Of a DNA stretch of 64,000 nt, positions 45,122-53,252 are shown piece by piece. The DNA lies in the NCBI RefSeq assembly GCF_024703995.1, contig NZ_JAMXQV010000001.1, forward strand, positions 496,001-560,000, written 5' to 3'. Source of the stretch: Amycolatopsis iheyensis. GTDB taxonomy: Bacteria > Actinomycetota > Actinomycetes > Mycobacteriales > Pseudonocardiaceae. How positions within the stretch are numbered: the first letter of the stretch is position 1; each line of letters begins with the position of its first letter. The notes beneath the pieces were generated by a model, which was not told where the DNA came from, made no database searches, and saw only the letters and a program-made list of their open reading frames with translations. The translations under genes and the position numbers were made by a program.

Positions 45122-45218
45122 TGCGCAGTCCCCTCCGTCAGTTGATCACTGCGTCGAGGACGTTAGGGAGGGGCGATGAAATCCGGGTGAAACCTGTGAT
45201 CAGGCGATTACACAGCAG

Positions 45219-45238
45219 GATTTAGCTCAGGCTAAATC
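45219..45238. promoter_or_regulatory. Palindromic operator upstream of aldo/keto reductase
   Basis: GATTTAGC-TCAG-GCTAAATC, perfect 8-bp arms with a 4-bp spacer, 38 bp upstream of the start at 45276. Unusually AT-rich for this DNA, so a likely repressor-binding site over the promoter. Confidence 0.55.
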
Positions 45239-45275
45239 TCTGGTGGGTGATGCCGGCCGGGGTGAAGCTGTCGCC

Positions 45276-46097
45276 ATGACATCGACGTACACGTTCGAAG
45301 ACGGCGTTTCCGTGCGGCGGCTGGGATTCGGCGCCATGCGGCTCACCGAATGGGACCACGTGCGCCCCGGCGCCGCCGCGGTCGCCCGGCGCGCGGCCGA
45401 GCTCGGGGTGACCTTCTTCGACACCGCCGACGCCTACGACCTGGGGTTGAACGAGGAACTGCTCGCCGACGCGCTGCACCCGTACGACGGGCTGTTCATC
45501 GCGACGAAGTGCGGCCACGCGCGTCCGAGCCGTGGCGAGTGGGTGCCGCTCGGCCGTCCCGAATACCTGCGGCAGCAGGTAGAGCTTTCGCTGCGACGGC
45601 TGCGCGTCGACCGCCTCGACCTGCTGCAGCTGCACCGGCTCGACCCGCTGGTGCCGCTCGCCGACCAGATCGGCGCGCTCGCCCGGCTGCGGGACGAGGG
45701 CAAGGTCGCGCGGATCGGGTTGTCCGAGGTCAGCGTCGCGCAGCTGGCCGAAGCGCGGGCGATCGCGCCCATCGCGAGCGTGCAGAACCGCTACAACCTG
45801 ACCGACCGCGCGTCGGACGACGTCCTGGATCACTGCGAGCGCGAGGGGATCGCGTTCGTCCCGTGGCTGCCGATCGCGCGGGGTGACCACGCGACGGCCG
45901 GTGGAGTGCTCGGCAAGGTCGCGGCCGGTCTCGGCGCGACACCCGCTCAGGTGTCCCTCGCGTGGTTGCTGCGCCGGTCGCCGGTGGTGGTTCCCATTCC
46001 CGGCACGTCTTCGCTCGCACACCTCGAAGAAAACTGCGCGGCGTCCGAAGTCGCGCTTTCCGAAGACGATTTCACGCGGTTGTCCGAGCTGGCGTGA
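45276..46097 (+). CDS. Aldo/keto reductase family oxidoreductase
   Basis: 273 residues from ATG 45276 (MTSTYTFEDG). TIM-barrel NADPH oxidoreductase: catalytic Asp and Tyr in VTFFDTADAYDLGLNEELLADAL, Lys in LFIATKCGHARP, and the fourth residue of the tetrad in LLQLHRLDP. WLLRRSPVVVPIPGTSSLAHLEEN is the C-terminal NADP-phosphate binding signature. The substrate cannot be predicted. Probably controlled through the palindrome at 45219; it ends just before a shared hairpin terminator. Confidence 0.88.
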   Translation: MTSTYTFEDGVSVRRLGFGAMRLTEWDHVRPGAAAVARRAAELGVTFFDTADAYDLGLNEELLADALHPYDGLFIATKCGHARPSRGEWVPLGRPEYLRQQVELSLRRLRVDRLDLLQLHRLDPLVPLADQIGALARLRDEGKVARIGLSEVSVAQLAEARAIAPIASVQNRYNLTDRASDDVLDHCEREGIAFVPWLPIARGDHATAGGVLGKVAAGLGATPAQVSLAWLLRRSPVVVPIPGTSSLAHLEENCAASEVALSEDDFTRLSELA

Positions 46098-46101
46098 AAA
46101 C

Positions 46102-46131
46102 GGCCCGGCCGCGGTTTCCCGCGGCCGGGCC
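46102..46131. terminator. Bidirectional intrinsic terminator
   Basis: 13-bp perfect stem (46102-46114 with 46119-46131) around the loop TTTC, preceded by GAAAA. It lies 4 nt after the stop of the aldo/keto reductase and 18 nt after the stop of the leftward 30-residue ORF, so it serves both. Confidence 0.8.
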
Positions 46132-46148
46132 CGTAGTTCCGCGCTGGA

Positions 46149-46241
46149 TCAGACGAGCCAGCCGAGAACGTGCGCCAGGTGCGCCAGCGCGCCGGAGATG
46201 ATGTCGTGGCAGTAGTGGGCGTGCTGAGCGAACATCTGCAT
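46149..46241 (-). CDS. 30-residue His-rich small peptide
   Basis: Not recognised. The peptide begins MQMFAQHAHYCHDII and ends LAHLAHVLGWLV. It has an ideal ribosome site (AAGGAG 7 nt before ATG) and a terminator 18 nt downstream, and TTGACA at 46329-46334 (reverse strand) could be its -35. The first half has H7, H9, C11, H12 and D13, a possible metal site; the second half is a hydrophobic helix with more His. It could be a small membrane or metal-binding peptide, or a precursor peptide. It is too short to rely on coding statistics. Confidence 0.45.
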   Translation of the reverse strand: MQMFAQHAHYCHDIISGALAHLAHVLGWLV

Positions 46242-46378
46242 GGAAGGGCTCCTTGATGATTACTTCGTGATTCCCTGGAGATGCTCCCGGGTGGGGAGCG
46301 GGATCAGGTTTTCACCGTGCTGGCGGCCTGTCAAAGAGCCATTTCCCGGCGAATCGGGCACCGCGGAATCTTCCCATG

Positions 46379-46558
46379 CTAAACACGTAATCCCTTCGTG
46401 TTCGACGCCGGGGTGCCCGTTTCGACGGTCAGCCACTCTGGGTAGCGAGAAGGGAAAAAGTCACTGTGGGTGATTTCGACCTTGATCCGGCATCCCGGGT
46501 AATCGCGTAGCTCGATCCGGTGATCACCGGCTACGAAAGGTGAACTCCCGACGATCAC
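46379..46558 (-). CDS. Possible small hypothetical protein
   Basis: A 59-residue frame from GTG 46558, reading IVGSSPFVAGDHRIELRDYP, then GCRIKVEITHSDFFPSRYPE and WLTVETGTP. The ribosome site is weak (GAAAGA), it lies just beyond the DUF3830 terminator, and composition is less GC-rich. It may be real or chance. Confidence 0.25.
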   Translation of the reverse strand: MIVGSSPFVAGDHRIELRDYPGCRIKVEITHSDFFPSRYPEWLTVETGTPASNTKGLRV

Positions 46559-46585
46559 TCTTTCGAGTGGCTCGGGACACGAAAA

Positions 46586-46623
46586 ACGGGACGCCGGGTG
46601 CGTGATCGCACCCGGCGTCCCGT
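46586..46623 (-). terminator. Intrinsic terminator of the DUF3830/aminotransferase operon
   Basis: 17-bp perfect stem (46586-46602 with 46607-46623) around TGAT, followed on the minus-strand transcript by a U run (plus-strand GAAAAA at 46581). It lies 15 nt past the DUF3830 stop. Confidence 0.9.
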
Positions 46624-46638
46624 TGCCGGACAAGGGAT

Positions 46639-47136
46639 TCAGGCTCGGGCGAAGGAGAGCGTCTCGCCCTCGACACCCCGCAGCCAGAGGTCCTGCGCGG
46701 CGGCCGCCATCTCGGCCAGGCCCTCCTCGATCGTGGCGAACACGTTGCCGGGCACCCAGCCCGCGTCGCCGTTGATCAGCAGGTTGTTGCGCCCGTAGAA
46801 GATGGCGAGGTCGGTCGCGCCCTGGTCGCCGTGCGCCTCGCTGTCGTCCTCGTAGCCGTACGCGGGGTTGCCGATCTCCCAGGCTTCGAAGCCGAAGTAC
46901 ACGACGTCGCCGGGGATCGGCGTGATCGTCGGGTTCTCCCGCCCGGGCTTCGGCTCCGCGAAGGGCGGCACGAGCGTGTAGACCTCGTTGCGCGCGTACT
47001 TCGCGTGGTAGGCCGAACCGCTCTGCGGCAACGCGTCCCACACCGCCTTGCAGGTGCGCGGCGCCTCGTCGTCGAGCAGCCGGGCGCGGCAGGACACCCC
47101 GCGCTTGTCGAGGGTGATCGTGATGTACCGGGCCAT
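46639..47136 (-). CDS. DUF3830 family protein
   Basis: 165 residues of DUF3830, a small cyclophilin-like fold of unknown function. YITITLDKRGVSCRARLLDDEAPRTCKAVWDALP is the characteristic N-terminus, with ITPIPGDVVYFG later. Start ATG 47136 follows GGGGAG and lies 2 nt after the aminotransferase stop, so they are one operon. DUF3830 genes tend to sit beside amidohydrolase and racemase-type catabolic genes, which fits this locus. It may be a binding protein or isomerase for the pathway intermediate. Confidence 0.8.
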   Translation of the reverse strand: MARYITITLDKRGVSCRARLLDDEAPRTCKAVWDALPQSGSAYHAKYARNEVYTLVPPFAEPKPGRENPTITPIPGDVVYFGFEAWEIGNPAYGYEDDSEAHGDQGATDLAIFYGRNNLLINGDAGWVPGNVFATIEEGLAEMAAAAQDLWLRGVEGETLSFARA

Positions 47137-47138
47137 GC

Positions 47139-48395
47139 TCAGCTCCCCGTGACCGAGGCGACGACGTCTCCCCAGGTGCGCAGCGCGTCGTCGACCTGCT
47201 CGGCGTTGACGATCAGCGGCGGCACCATCCGGACCACGTTCATGTACGGCCCGCAGGTGAGCAGCAGCAGCCCGTTCTTCGACGCCGTCTGCTGCGCGGC
47301 GGCCGCGGTGGCCGCGTCCGGCTCGCCGTCGGCGGTGGTGAACTCCGAGCCGACCAGCAGGCCGAGCCCGCGCACCTCGCCGATCGCCGGCGTCTTGTCC
47401 GCGATCACCCGCGCGCCTTCGAGCAGCTGCCGGCCGCGCTCGGCGGCGTTCTCGACGAGGTTCTCCCGCTGGATGACCTCGAGCGTCGCGATCGCCGCGG
47501 CGCACGAGACGGCGTTGCCGCCGTACGTGCCGCCCTGCGAACCCGGGAGCGCCTTCGCCATCAGCTCCTGCGAAGCGGCGATGCCGGACAGCGGGAAGCC
47601 ACTCGCCAGGCCCTTCGCGATGAGAACGATGTCGGGGCGGACGTCGAAGTGGTCGTGGCCCCAGAACTTCCCGGTGCGGCCGAAGCCGGTCTGGATCTCG
47701 TCGAGGACGAGCAGGATGCCATGCCGGTCGGCGCGCTCGCGCAGGCCGGCCATGAACTCGGTGTTCGCCGGGACGTAGCCGCCCTCGCCGAGCACCGGCT
47801 CGACGAAGATCGCGGCGGTCTCGTTCGGCGCGCTGACCGTCTGGAACAGGTAGTCGAGCTCGCGCAGCGCGAACTTCGTCGCGGTCTGCTCGTCCCAGCC
47901 GTAGTGGTAGGCGTACGGGAACGGCGCGACGTGCACCCCCGCCATCAGCGGGCCGATGCCGGCGCTGAACCGCGTCCCGGACGTCGTCATGGACGCCGCC
48001 GCGACCGTCCGGCCGTGGAAGCCGCCCTGCATGACGATGACGTTCGGGCGCTTCGTCGCCTGCCGCGAAAGCCGCAACGCCGCTTCGACGGCTTCACTGC
48101 CGGAGTTCGAGTAGAAGAGCGAGTCCAAGCCGCTCGGCAGGACGTCGCCGAGGCGCTTGGTGAGCTCGAGCAGGGGCTGGTGCATCACCGTCGTGTACTG
48201 CCCGTGGACGAGCTTGCCGATCTGCTCCTGCGCGGCCGCCACGACGTGGGGATGACAGTGCCCGGTGCTCGTGACGCCGATGCCGGCGGTGAAGTCGAGG
48301 TGGCGTTTGCCGTCGACGTCGTAGAGGTAAACCCCTTCACCGTGGTCGACCACGACGGGCGTTGCCTGCTTGAGCAGCGGAGATAGCTGGGCCAT
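47139..48395 (-). CDS. Class III PLP-dependent aminotransferase (GabT-like)
   Basis: 418 residues. PLP Lys K261 in IVLIAKGLASGFPLSG; LVLDEIQTGFGRTG holds the cofactor Asp; SNSGSEAVEAALRLS binds the phosphate. The family transfers amino groups from omega-amino acids such as 4-aminobutyrate or beta-alanine, giving a semialdehyde. It is divergent from a semialdehyde dehydrogenase with an ATTGTTGACAAT operator between them, so transamination then oxidation is the likely sequence. It shares its transcript with DUF3830. Confidence 0.88.
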   Translation of the reverse strand: MAQLSPLLKQATPVVVDHGEGVYLYDVDGKRHLDFTAGIGVTSTGHCHPHVVAAAQEQIGKLVHGQYTTVMHQPLLELTKRLGDVLPSGLDSLFYSNSGSEAVEAALRLSRQATKRPNVIVMQGGFHGRTVAAASMTTSGTRFSAGIGPLMAGVHVAPFPYAYHYGWDEQTATKFALRELDYLFQTVSAPNETAAIFVEPVLGEGGYVPANTEFMAGLRERADRHGILLVLDEIQTGFGRTGKFWGHDHFDVRPDIVLIAKGLASGFPLSGIAASQELMAKALPGSQGGTYGGNAVSCAAAIATLEVIQRENLVENAAERGRQLLEGARVIADKTPAIGEVRGLGLLVGSEFTTADGEPDAATAAAAQQTASKNGLLLLTCGPYMNVVRMVPPLIVNAEQVDDALRTWGDVVASVTGS

Positions 48396-48431
48396 GGCAG
48401 CGTGCTCCTAGGTCGGTTGAGCGGGTTGTCG

Positions 48432-48443
48432 ATTGTTGACAAT
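48432..48443. promoter_or_regulatory. GntR-type operator (site 1)
   Basis: ATTGTTGACAAT, with inverted ATTGT/ACAAT arms, between the divergent aminotransferase and aldehyde dehydrogenase genes. Identical to the site at 54059 and one base different from that at 53215. It is most likely bound by the FCD-type GntR regulator encoded at 51726. Confidence 0.75.
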
Positions 48444-48487
48444 ATCCATAGCATGGCCCTCGGGACAACACGTGAGGAGCAGTCGGG

Positions 48488-49951
48488 ATGAGCGCGAGCA
48501 CCGAGTCCGGCGTCGTCGACGCGGTCGGCAAGGAACTGTTCATCGGCGGCAAGTGGGTCGCCGCCCGGTCCGGGAAGACGTTCCCGGTGGTCGACCCGGC
48601 CACCGGCAAGGAGCTGTGCCAGGTCGCCGACGCCTCCCCGGCGGACGGCGTCGCCGCGCTGGACGCCGCCGTCGCCGCGCAGGCGGACTTCGCGAAGATG
48701 GCGCCCCGCGAGCGTGGCGAGATCCTGCGCCGGGCCTACGAGCTGCTGATGCAGCGCCAGGAAGAGCTCGGCCTGCTCATGACCCTCGAGATGGGCAAGC
48801 CGCTCGCCGAGTCGAAGGGTGAGATCGCCTACGCCGCGGAGTTCTTCCGCTGGTTCGCCGAGGAGGCCGTCCGCATCGACGGCGGCTTCGCGACCGCTCC
48901 GAACGGCGTGGGCCGGTTCCTCATCACGAAGCAGCCGGTCGGCCCGACGCTGCTGATCACGCCGTGGAACTTCCCGATGGCGATGGGCACCCGCAAGATC
49001 GGGCCGGCGATCGCCGCGGGCTGCACGTCGGTGATCAAGCCGGCCGCGCAGACGCCGCTGTCGATGCTCGCGCTGGCCGGCATCCTGGCCGAGGCGGGAC
49101 TGCCCGAAGGCGTGCTCAACGTCATCACGACCAGCGACTCCGGCGGCGTGATGGAGCCGCTGATCCGCGACGGCCGCGCCCGCAAGCTCTCCTTCACCGG
49201 CTCCACCGGCGTCGGCCGGAAGCTGCTGGAACAGTGCGCCGACAAGATCCTCCGGACGTCGATGGAACTGGGCGGCAACGCGCCCTTCCTGGTCTTCGAC
49301 GACGCCGACATGGACGCGGCGATCGACGGCGCGATGCAGGCGAAGATGCGCAACATCGGCGAGGCGTGCACCGCGGCCAACCGGTTCTACGTGCAGCGCG
49401 GCGTCGTCGAGGAGTTCTCGCGGCGGCTGACCGAGCGCATGCAGGCGCTGCCGATGGGCCGCGGCACCGAGAAGGACGTCGTGGTCGGCCCGCTGATCGA
49501 CGACAAGGCCGTCGACAAGGTCACCGAACTGGTCAAGGACGCCACCGACCGCGGTGCGCGCGTGCTCACCGGCGGCGCGGGCGTCGACGGGCCGGGCCAC
49601 TTCTACCAGGCCACCGTGCTCACCGACGTCCCGCAGGAGGCGCGGCTGACGCACGAAGAGATCTTCGGGCCGGTCGCCCCGATCACGCCGTTCGACACCG
49701 AGGAAGAGGCGGTCGCGAAGGCCAACGACACCGAGTTCGGCCTCGTTTCCTACGTCTTCACCAGTGATCTCAAGCGCGCGCTGCGGGTCTCCGAAGCCTT
49801 GGAGGCGGGGATGATCGGGCTCAACCAGGGCATCGTGTCGAACCCGGCGGCGCCGTTCGGCGGGATCAAGGCGTCCGGCCTCGGCCGCGAAGGCGGCACG
49901 GTCGGCATCGAAGAGTTCCTGGAGACCAAGTACATCGCGGTGGCCCTGTGA
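48488..49951 (+). CDS. NAD(P)-dependent succinate-semialdehyde dehydrogenase-type aldehyde dehydrogenase
   Basis: 487 residues. Catalytic Cys C294 in NIGEACTAANRF and general base E260 in MELGGNAPFLVFDDAD; TPWNFPMAMGTRKIGPA and SFTGSTGVGRKLLEQ bind the cofactor. Closest in motif to GabD-type enzymes that oxidise succinate semialdehyde. Start ATG follows GAGGAG. The final GTGA overlaps the start of the next gene. Probably takes the product of the divergent aminotransferase. Confidence 0.9.
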   Translation: MSASTESGVVDAVGKELFIGGKWVAARSGKTFPVVDPATGKELCQVADASPADGVAALDAAVAAQADFAKMAPRERGEILRRAYELLMQRQEELGLLMTLEMGKPLAESKGEIAYAAEFFRWFAEEAVRIDGGFATAPNGVGRFLITKQPVGPTLLITPWNFPMAMGTRKIGPAIAAGCTSVIKPAAQTPLSMLALAGILAEAGLPEGVLNVITTSDSGGVMEPLIRDGRARKLSFTGSTGVGRKLLEQCADKILRTSMELGGNAPFLVFDDADMDAAIDGAMQAKMRNIGEACTAANRFYVQRGVVEEFSRRLTERMQALPMGRGTEKDVVVGPLIDDKAVDKVTELVKDATDRGARVLTGGAGVDGPGHFYQATVLTDVPQEARLTHEEIFGPVAPITPFDTEEEAVAKANDTEFGLVSYVFTSDLKRALRVSEALEAGMIGLNQGIVSNPAAPFGGIKASGLGREGGTVGIEEFLETKYIAVAL

Positions 49952-51006
49952 CGGCCTACCGCATCGCGAGCATCCCGGGCGACGGGATCGGCGTGGACGT
50001 CACGGTCGAGGCCCACAAGGTCCTCGACCGCGCGGCCGCGCGCTTCGGCTTCTCGCTGGAGTGGACGGAGTTCGACTGGAGCTGCGAGCGCTACGCGCAG
50101 CTCGGCTCGATGATGCCGGACGACGGCGTCGAGCAGCTCTCGGCGTTCGACGGGATCCTGCTCGGCGCGGTCGGCTTCCCGGGCGTCCCGGACCACGTTT
50201 CGCTGTGGGGCCTGCTGATCCCGCTGCGGCGCGCGTTCCAGCAGTACGTCAACCTGCGCCCGGTGCGGCTGCTGCCGGGCACGACGTCCGTGCTGGCCGG
50301 GCGCAAGGCCGAGGAGCTGGAGCTGGTCATCGTCCGGGAGAACTCCGAAGGGGAGTACTCCGCGATCGGCGGGCGGCACAACGCCGGCCGGCCGGACGAG
50401 TTCGTGCTGCAGGAGTCGGTTTTCACGCGCGTCGGCGTCGAACGGATCATCCGGTACGCGTTCGAACTGGCGCGGACGCGGTCTTCGCGCGTCTGCTCGG
50501 CGACGAAGTCCAACGGGCTCATCCACTCGATGCCGTTCTGGGACGAGATCTTCGCCGAGGTCGCGGCCGGGTACCCGGATGTCCACAGTGAACAGATGCA
50601 CGTGGATGCGTTGGCCGCGCGGATGGTTCAGGCGCCGGACCGGCTCGACGTCATCGTCGGGTCGAACCTCTTCGGCGACATCCTGAGCGACCTGGCGGCC
50701 GCGATCACCGGCGGGCTCGGTATGGCGCCGTCCGGCAACATCAACCCATCGGGTGAACATCCGTCGATGTTCGAGGCGGTCCACGGGAGCGCCCCGGACA
50801 TCGCCGGGCAGGGGATCGCCAACCCCGTGGCGCAGATCCTGGCGGCCGCGATGCTCGTCGAACACCTCGGCGAAACCGTTGCGGCGCAAGCGATCCGCAC
50901 CGCGGTGGACCGCGTGCTCGACGACGGCCGCGTGCGCACCCCGGACCTCGGCGGCACGGATAGCACAGAACGGCTCGGGACGGCGGTGGCCGAAACGCTG
51001 GGCTGA
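49948..51006 (+). CDS. Isopropylmalate/tartrate dehydrogenase-type beta-decarboxylating dehydrogenase
   Basis: 352 residues. NAD-dependent beta-hydroxyacid oxidative decarboxylase: [21 protein letters not shown] at the N-terminus, substrate Arg and the [13 protein letters not shown] loop, Lys/Asp residues in [18 protein letters not shown] and [17 protein letters not shown], and NAD site [18 protein letters not shown]. The loop and length favour the tartrate/D-malate dehydrogenase branch over leucine biosynthesis, because leuB normally stands with leuCD. GTG start overlaps the aldehyde dehydrogenase stop. Confidence 0.85.
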   Translation: MTAYRIASIPGDGIGVDVTVEAHKVLDRAAARFGFSLEWTEFDWSCERYAQLGSMMPDDGVEQLSAFDGILLGAVGFPGVPDHVSLWGLLIPLRRAFQQYVNLRPVRLLPGTTSVLAGRKAEELELVIVRENSEGEYSAIGGRHNAGRPDEFVLQESVFTRVGVERIIRYAFELARTRSSRVCSATKSNGLIHSMPFWDEIFAEVAAGYPDVHSEQMHVDALAARMVQAPDRLDVIVGSNLFGDILSDLAAAITGGLGMAPSGNINPSGEHPSMFEAVHGSAPDIAGQGIANPVAQILAAAMLVEHLGETVAAQAIRTAVDRVLDDGRVRTPDLGGTDSTERLGTAVAETLG

Positions 51007-51067
51007 GTTTTTGTCGGTGCCCTCCGGCACGGTGGCTCACGAACCCACCGAGGGGGAGGAGGCACCG

Positions 51068-51523
51068 ATGTGCCGGCAGTGCGAAAACCCGGACAGACCC
51101 GGGTACCTGGCCCGGCTGCGCGAAGGCGTGGCCGAGCGTGGCTGGCTCGTGCAGGGCGTCGACGGCGAGGGGGTGGACCCGCCGTGGGCCTACACGATCG
51201 GCCTGAGCGAGTACGGCAAGCCGGAGCTGGTCGTCACGGGCTTACCCGTGCTCGTGGCGGCGAAGCTGCTCAACAACCTGGCTGCGCACTCGTTGCAGGA
51301 GTCACCACCCACGCCCGGCGAACGCATCCCGTTGCGGGGCGGCCCGCTGATCGAGGCCGTCCCGCTCGCGGAGCCGTCGGCGCATCTGCTGTTCGCGGCG
51401 GCGTTGTACGGCGAGGAAATCTCTGCGCTGCAACTGGTCCACGCGGACGCGCAGGGTCGCTTCCCGTGGTCCGCCGACCACCGTGGCGGCCAGCCGGTGC
51501 TGGGGGTGCGCCATGGCGATTAG
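51068..51523 (+). CDS. DUF4262 domain protein
   Basis: 151 residues from ATG 51068 with GGAGGAGG upstream. CxxC at the start (MCRQCENP), then [21 protein letters not shown], the mark of DUF4262, a family of unknown function. The N-terminal Cys pair could bind metal. It follows the dehydrogenase by 61 bp and may or may not share its transcript. Confidence 0.85.
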   Translation: MCRQCENPDRPGYLARLREGVAERGWLVQGVDGEGVDPPWAYTIGLSEYGKPELVVTGLPVLVAAKLLNNLAAHSLQESPPTPGERIPLRGGPLIEAVPLAEPSAHLLFAAALYGEEISALQLVHADAQGRFPWSADHRGGQPVLGVRHGD

Positions 51524-51725
51524 CTGTGGGTGCACCAGGCCGGCGAACTGCTTCCCGATCCCGGTGCCTGCCGTGCACGCTCGCGTGTCGTCCTTGCGGA
51601 TACCCGAGCCGTCCGAAGAGGTGCGCGAACGGTTCCGGCGGATCCGGGTGCGGATCGGGCCGTCACGCGTGTCGGAGCTCCGGGAACGCGTGTCGGGCCT
51701 CAAGAAACGGCTGCCGGAACTCCGC
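51524..51725. other. Gap between convergent DUF4262 and GntR genes
   Basis: 202 bases. A plus-strand frame (SELRERVSGLKKRLPELRSRV) stays open into the GntR gene but has no ribosome site, and it arises from two imperfect repeats (about 51675-51700 and 51717-51742). I see no certain gene. Confidence 0.3.
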
Positions 51726-52445
51726 TCACGCGTTGCCCGGCACTGGCGGAGCGTGACCTCCGGTGAGGCTCGTCCCCGGCGCGAGCCGCTGGACAGCGTC
51801 CTCCATGTGGGCCTCGAGGAGGACGAGCGCGGTCTCCTCGTCGCCGTCGCGAAGCGCTTGGATGAGCTTTGTGTGCTCGTCGACGCGCTCCTCGACCCGT
51901 TGGTAAGTGCTCTGAAGCGCGGTGAGGCACATCCGGGTCTCGATGAGGAGGGTCCGGGCCATCCGGACGAGCCGCTTGCTGCCGGAAGCGTCGATGAGGG
52001 CCTCGTGGAACCTGAGGTCGGCGGTGGAGAGCGCGGTGGGGTCGTCCTCGCTGGCGGCGGTCGCCATCTCGGCGACGGTCCGCTCGAGGACGTCGGCGAT
52101 CCGGTCCCGGTCCCCGCCACGGAGGGCCCGCAGCATGGCGGCCCGCTCGATGGCCCAGCGGGCGGCGTAGATGTCGTAGACGTCCCCGGGCTCGAGGTCG
52201 ATGACGAAGAGCCCGCGGTGCCGCTCGCTCCGGAGGAGCCCTTCGGAGACGAGATGCTGCATCGCTTCCCGGAGCGGCCCCCGTGACACCTGGAACCGGG
52301 ACGCCAGCTCGGTTTCGCCGAGCTGGGTCCCGGGCGGGAGGGCGCCGGTCATGATCGCGTCCCGAAGCTGGCGCGCGATGACCGCGGCCGTCGACTCGCG
52401 GCTGACGGGTTCGATCTCGGGCAGCATGCCCGGGGGCATCGCCAT
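51726..52445 (-). CDS. GntR-family transcriptional regulator, FadR/FCD subgroup
   Basis: 239 residues. The winged helix (TAAVIARQLRDAIMTGALPPG, LASRFQVSRGPLREAMQHL) is followed by an FCD ligand domain with possible metal ligands in RFHEALIDASG and LDEHT-like segments. FCD regulators bind organic acids and release DNA. It lies 1 nt after the upstream isomerase-like gene and is probably autoregulated from the site at 53215. Three ATTGTNGACAAT sites in the surrounding cluster are its probable targets. Confidence 0.9.
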   Translation of the reverse strand: MAMPPGMLPEIEPVSRESTAAVIARQLRDAIMTGALPPGTQLGETELASRFQVSRGPLREAMQHLVSEGLLRSERHRGLFVIDLEPGDVYDIYAARWAIERAAMLRALRGGDRDRIADVLERTVAEMATAASEDDPTALSTADLRFHEALIDASGSKRLVRMARTLLIETRMCLTALQSTYQRVEERVDEHTKLIQALRDGDEETALVLLEAHMEDAVQRLAPGTSLTGGHAPPVPGNA

Positions 52446-52446
52446 C

Positions 52447-53193
52447 TCAGGCGCTCCCGTCCGGCAGCTGCCGGAACAACGCGCCGAGCGAGCGGACGAG
52501 CCGGTGCTGCCCGGTCAGGCGCAGGCCCTCCCAGACGGTCACCTGGTTCGCGGTCAGCACGGGCTTCCGCAGCGCGGCTTCGACGATGTTGATCTCCTGG
52601 AGCGTCCGCATCGCGGTGTCCGGCACCAGCACCGCGTCGGCGTCCGGGTGATCGTGGCGCACGGCGAGCTCGACGACGGCTTCCGACGACATCGCGCCCA
52701 CCTCGGCGGCCGTGATGATGTCGGCGCTGGCCATCGCGACCACCTCGATGCCACCGGCCTTGAGGAAGTCGACGAAGAGCCGGGCGATGTCGTCCGGGTA
52801 GCTGGCGGCCACGGCGACCCGCTTGACACCCAAGGCGTGCGCGGCGTGCACGAACGCGAAGGAGGTGCTGGAGGCCGGCACCCCGGCGACGGCGGCGAGG
52901 CGGTCGGCTTGCTCGCGGGCGCCCTCCCAGCCGTAGACGAAGCTGCCGCTGGTGCACGCCCAGACCACCGCGTCCGGCTCGTGCTTGCCCAGCAGGGTGG
53001 CGCCGTCGGCGAGGCGGGTTTCGCTGCCGAGGTCGAGCAGTTCGGCGACCGCGTGCTTGTCGGTGCCGTAGATGTGCTCGACCGCCAGCCGGATGTCGCC
53101 CTCGTCGACGGCCGCGCCGCCGAGTAGCTGCTCGGCCAGCGGGTAGTCGTCTTCGGCCGCGTGGTCGGGGTAGATGAAGCCGATCGTGGTCAC
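52447..53193 (-). CDS. Maleate isomerase/arylmalonate decarboxylase-like protein, one catalytic Cys
   Basis: 248 residues from GTG 53193, with CGGAGG upstream. Asp/Glu racemase-type fold. C80 lies in VVWACTSGSFVYG, where the first catalytic Cys is expected. The second Cys position is Asp (D192, LVPDTAMRTL), unlike its neighbour. Maleate isomerases and racemases need both; a single-Cys protein may be a decarboxylase or have a different reaction. C-terminal KPVLTANQVTVWEGLR is typical of the maleate isomerase group. Forms an operon with the GntR gene; an operator lies just upstream. Confidence 0.75.
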   Translation of the reverse strand: MTTIGFIYPDHAAEDDYPLAEQLLGGAAVDEGDIRLAVEHIYGTDKHAVAELLDLGSETRLADGATLLGKHEPDAVVWACTSGSFVYGWEGAREQADRLAAVAGVPASSTSFAFVHAAHALGVKRVAVAASYPDDIARLFVDFLKAGGIEVVAMASADIITAAEVGAMSSEAVVELAVRHDHPDADAVLVPDTAMRTLQEINIVEAALRKPVLTANQVTVWEGLRLTGQHRLVRSLGALFRQLPDGSA

Positions 53194-53214
53194 GGAACCT
53201 CCGGAGAGACGCAA

Positions 53215-53226
53215 ATTGTCGACAAT
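53215..53226. promoter_or_regulatory. GntR-type operator (site 2)
   Basis: ATTGTCGACAAT is a perfect 12-bp palindrome 22 bp before the start of the isomerase-like/GntR operon, so repression there would be autoregulatory. Confidence 0.75.
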
Positions 53227-53252
53227 CCTAGAGGGATGGTCAAGGACTACCT

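Noticed and set aside
49948..51006. leuB for leucine biosynthesis
   Set aside because: No leuCD nearby, and the gene overlaps a semialdehyde dehydrogenase in a GntR-controlled catabolic cluster.
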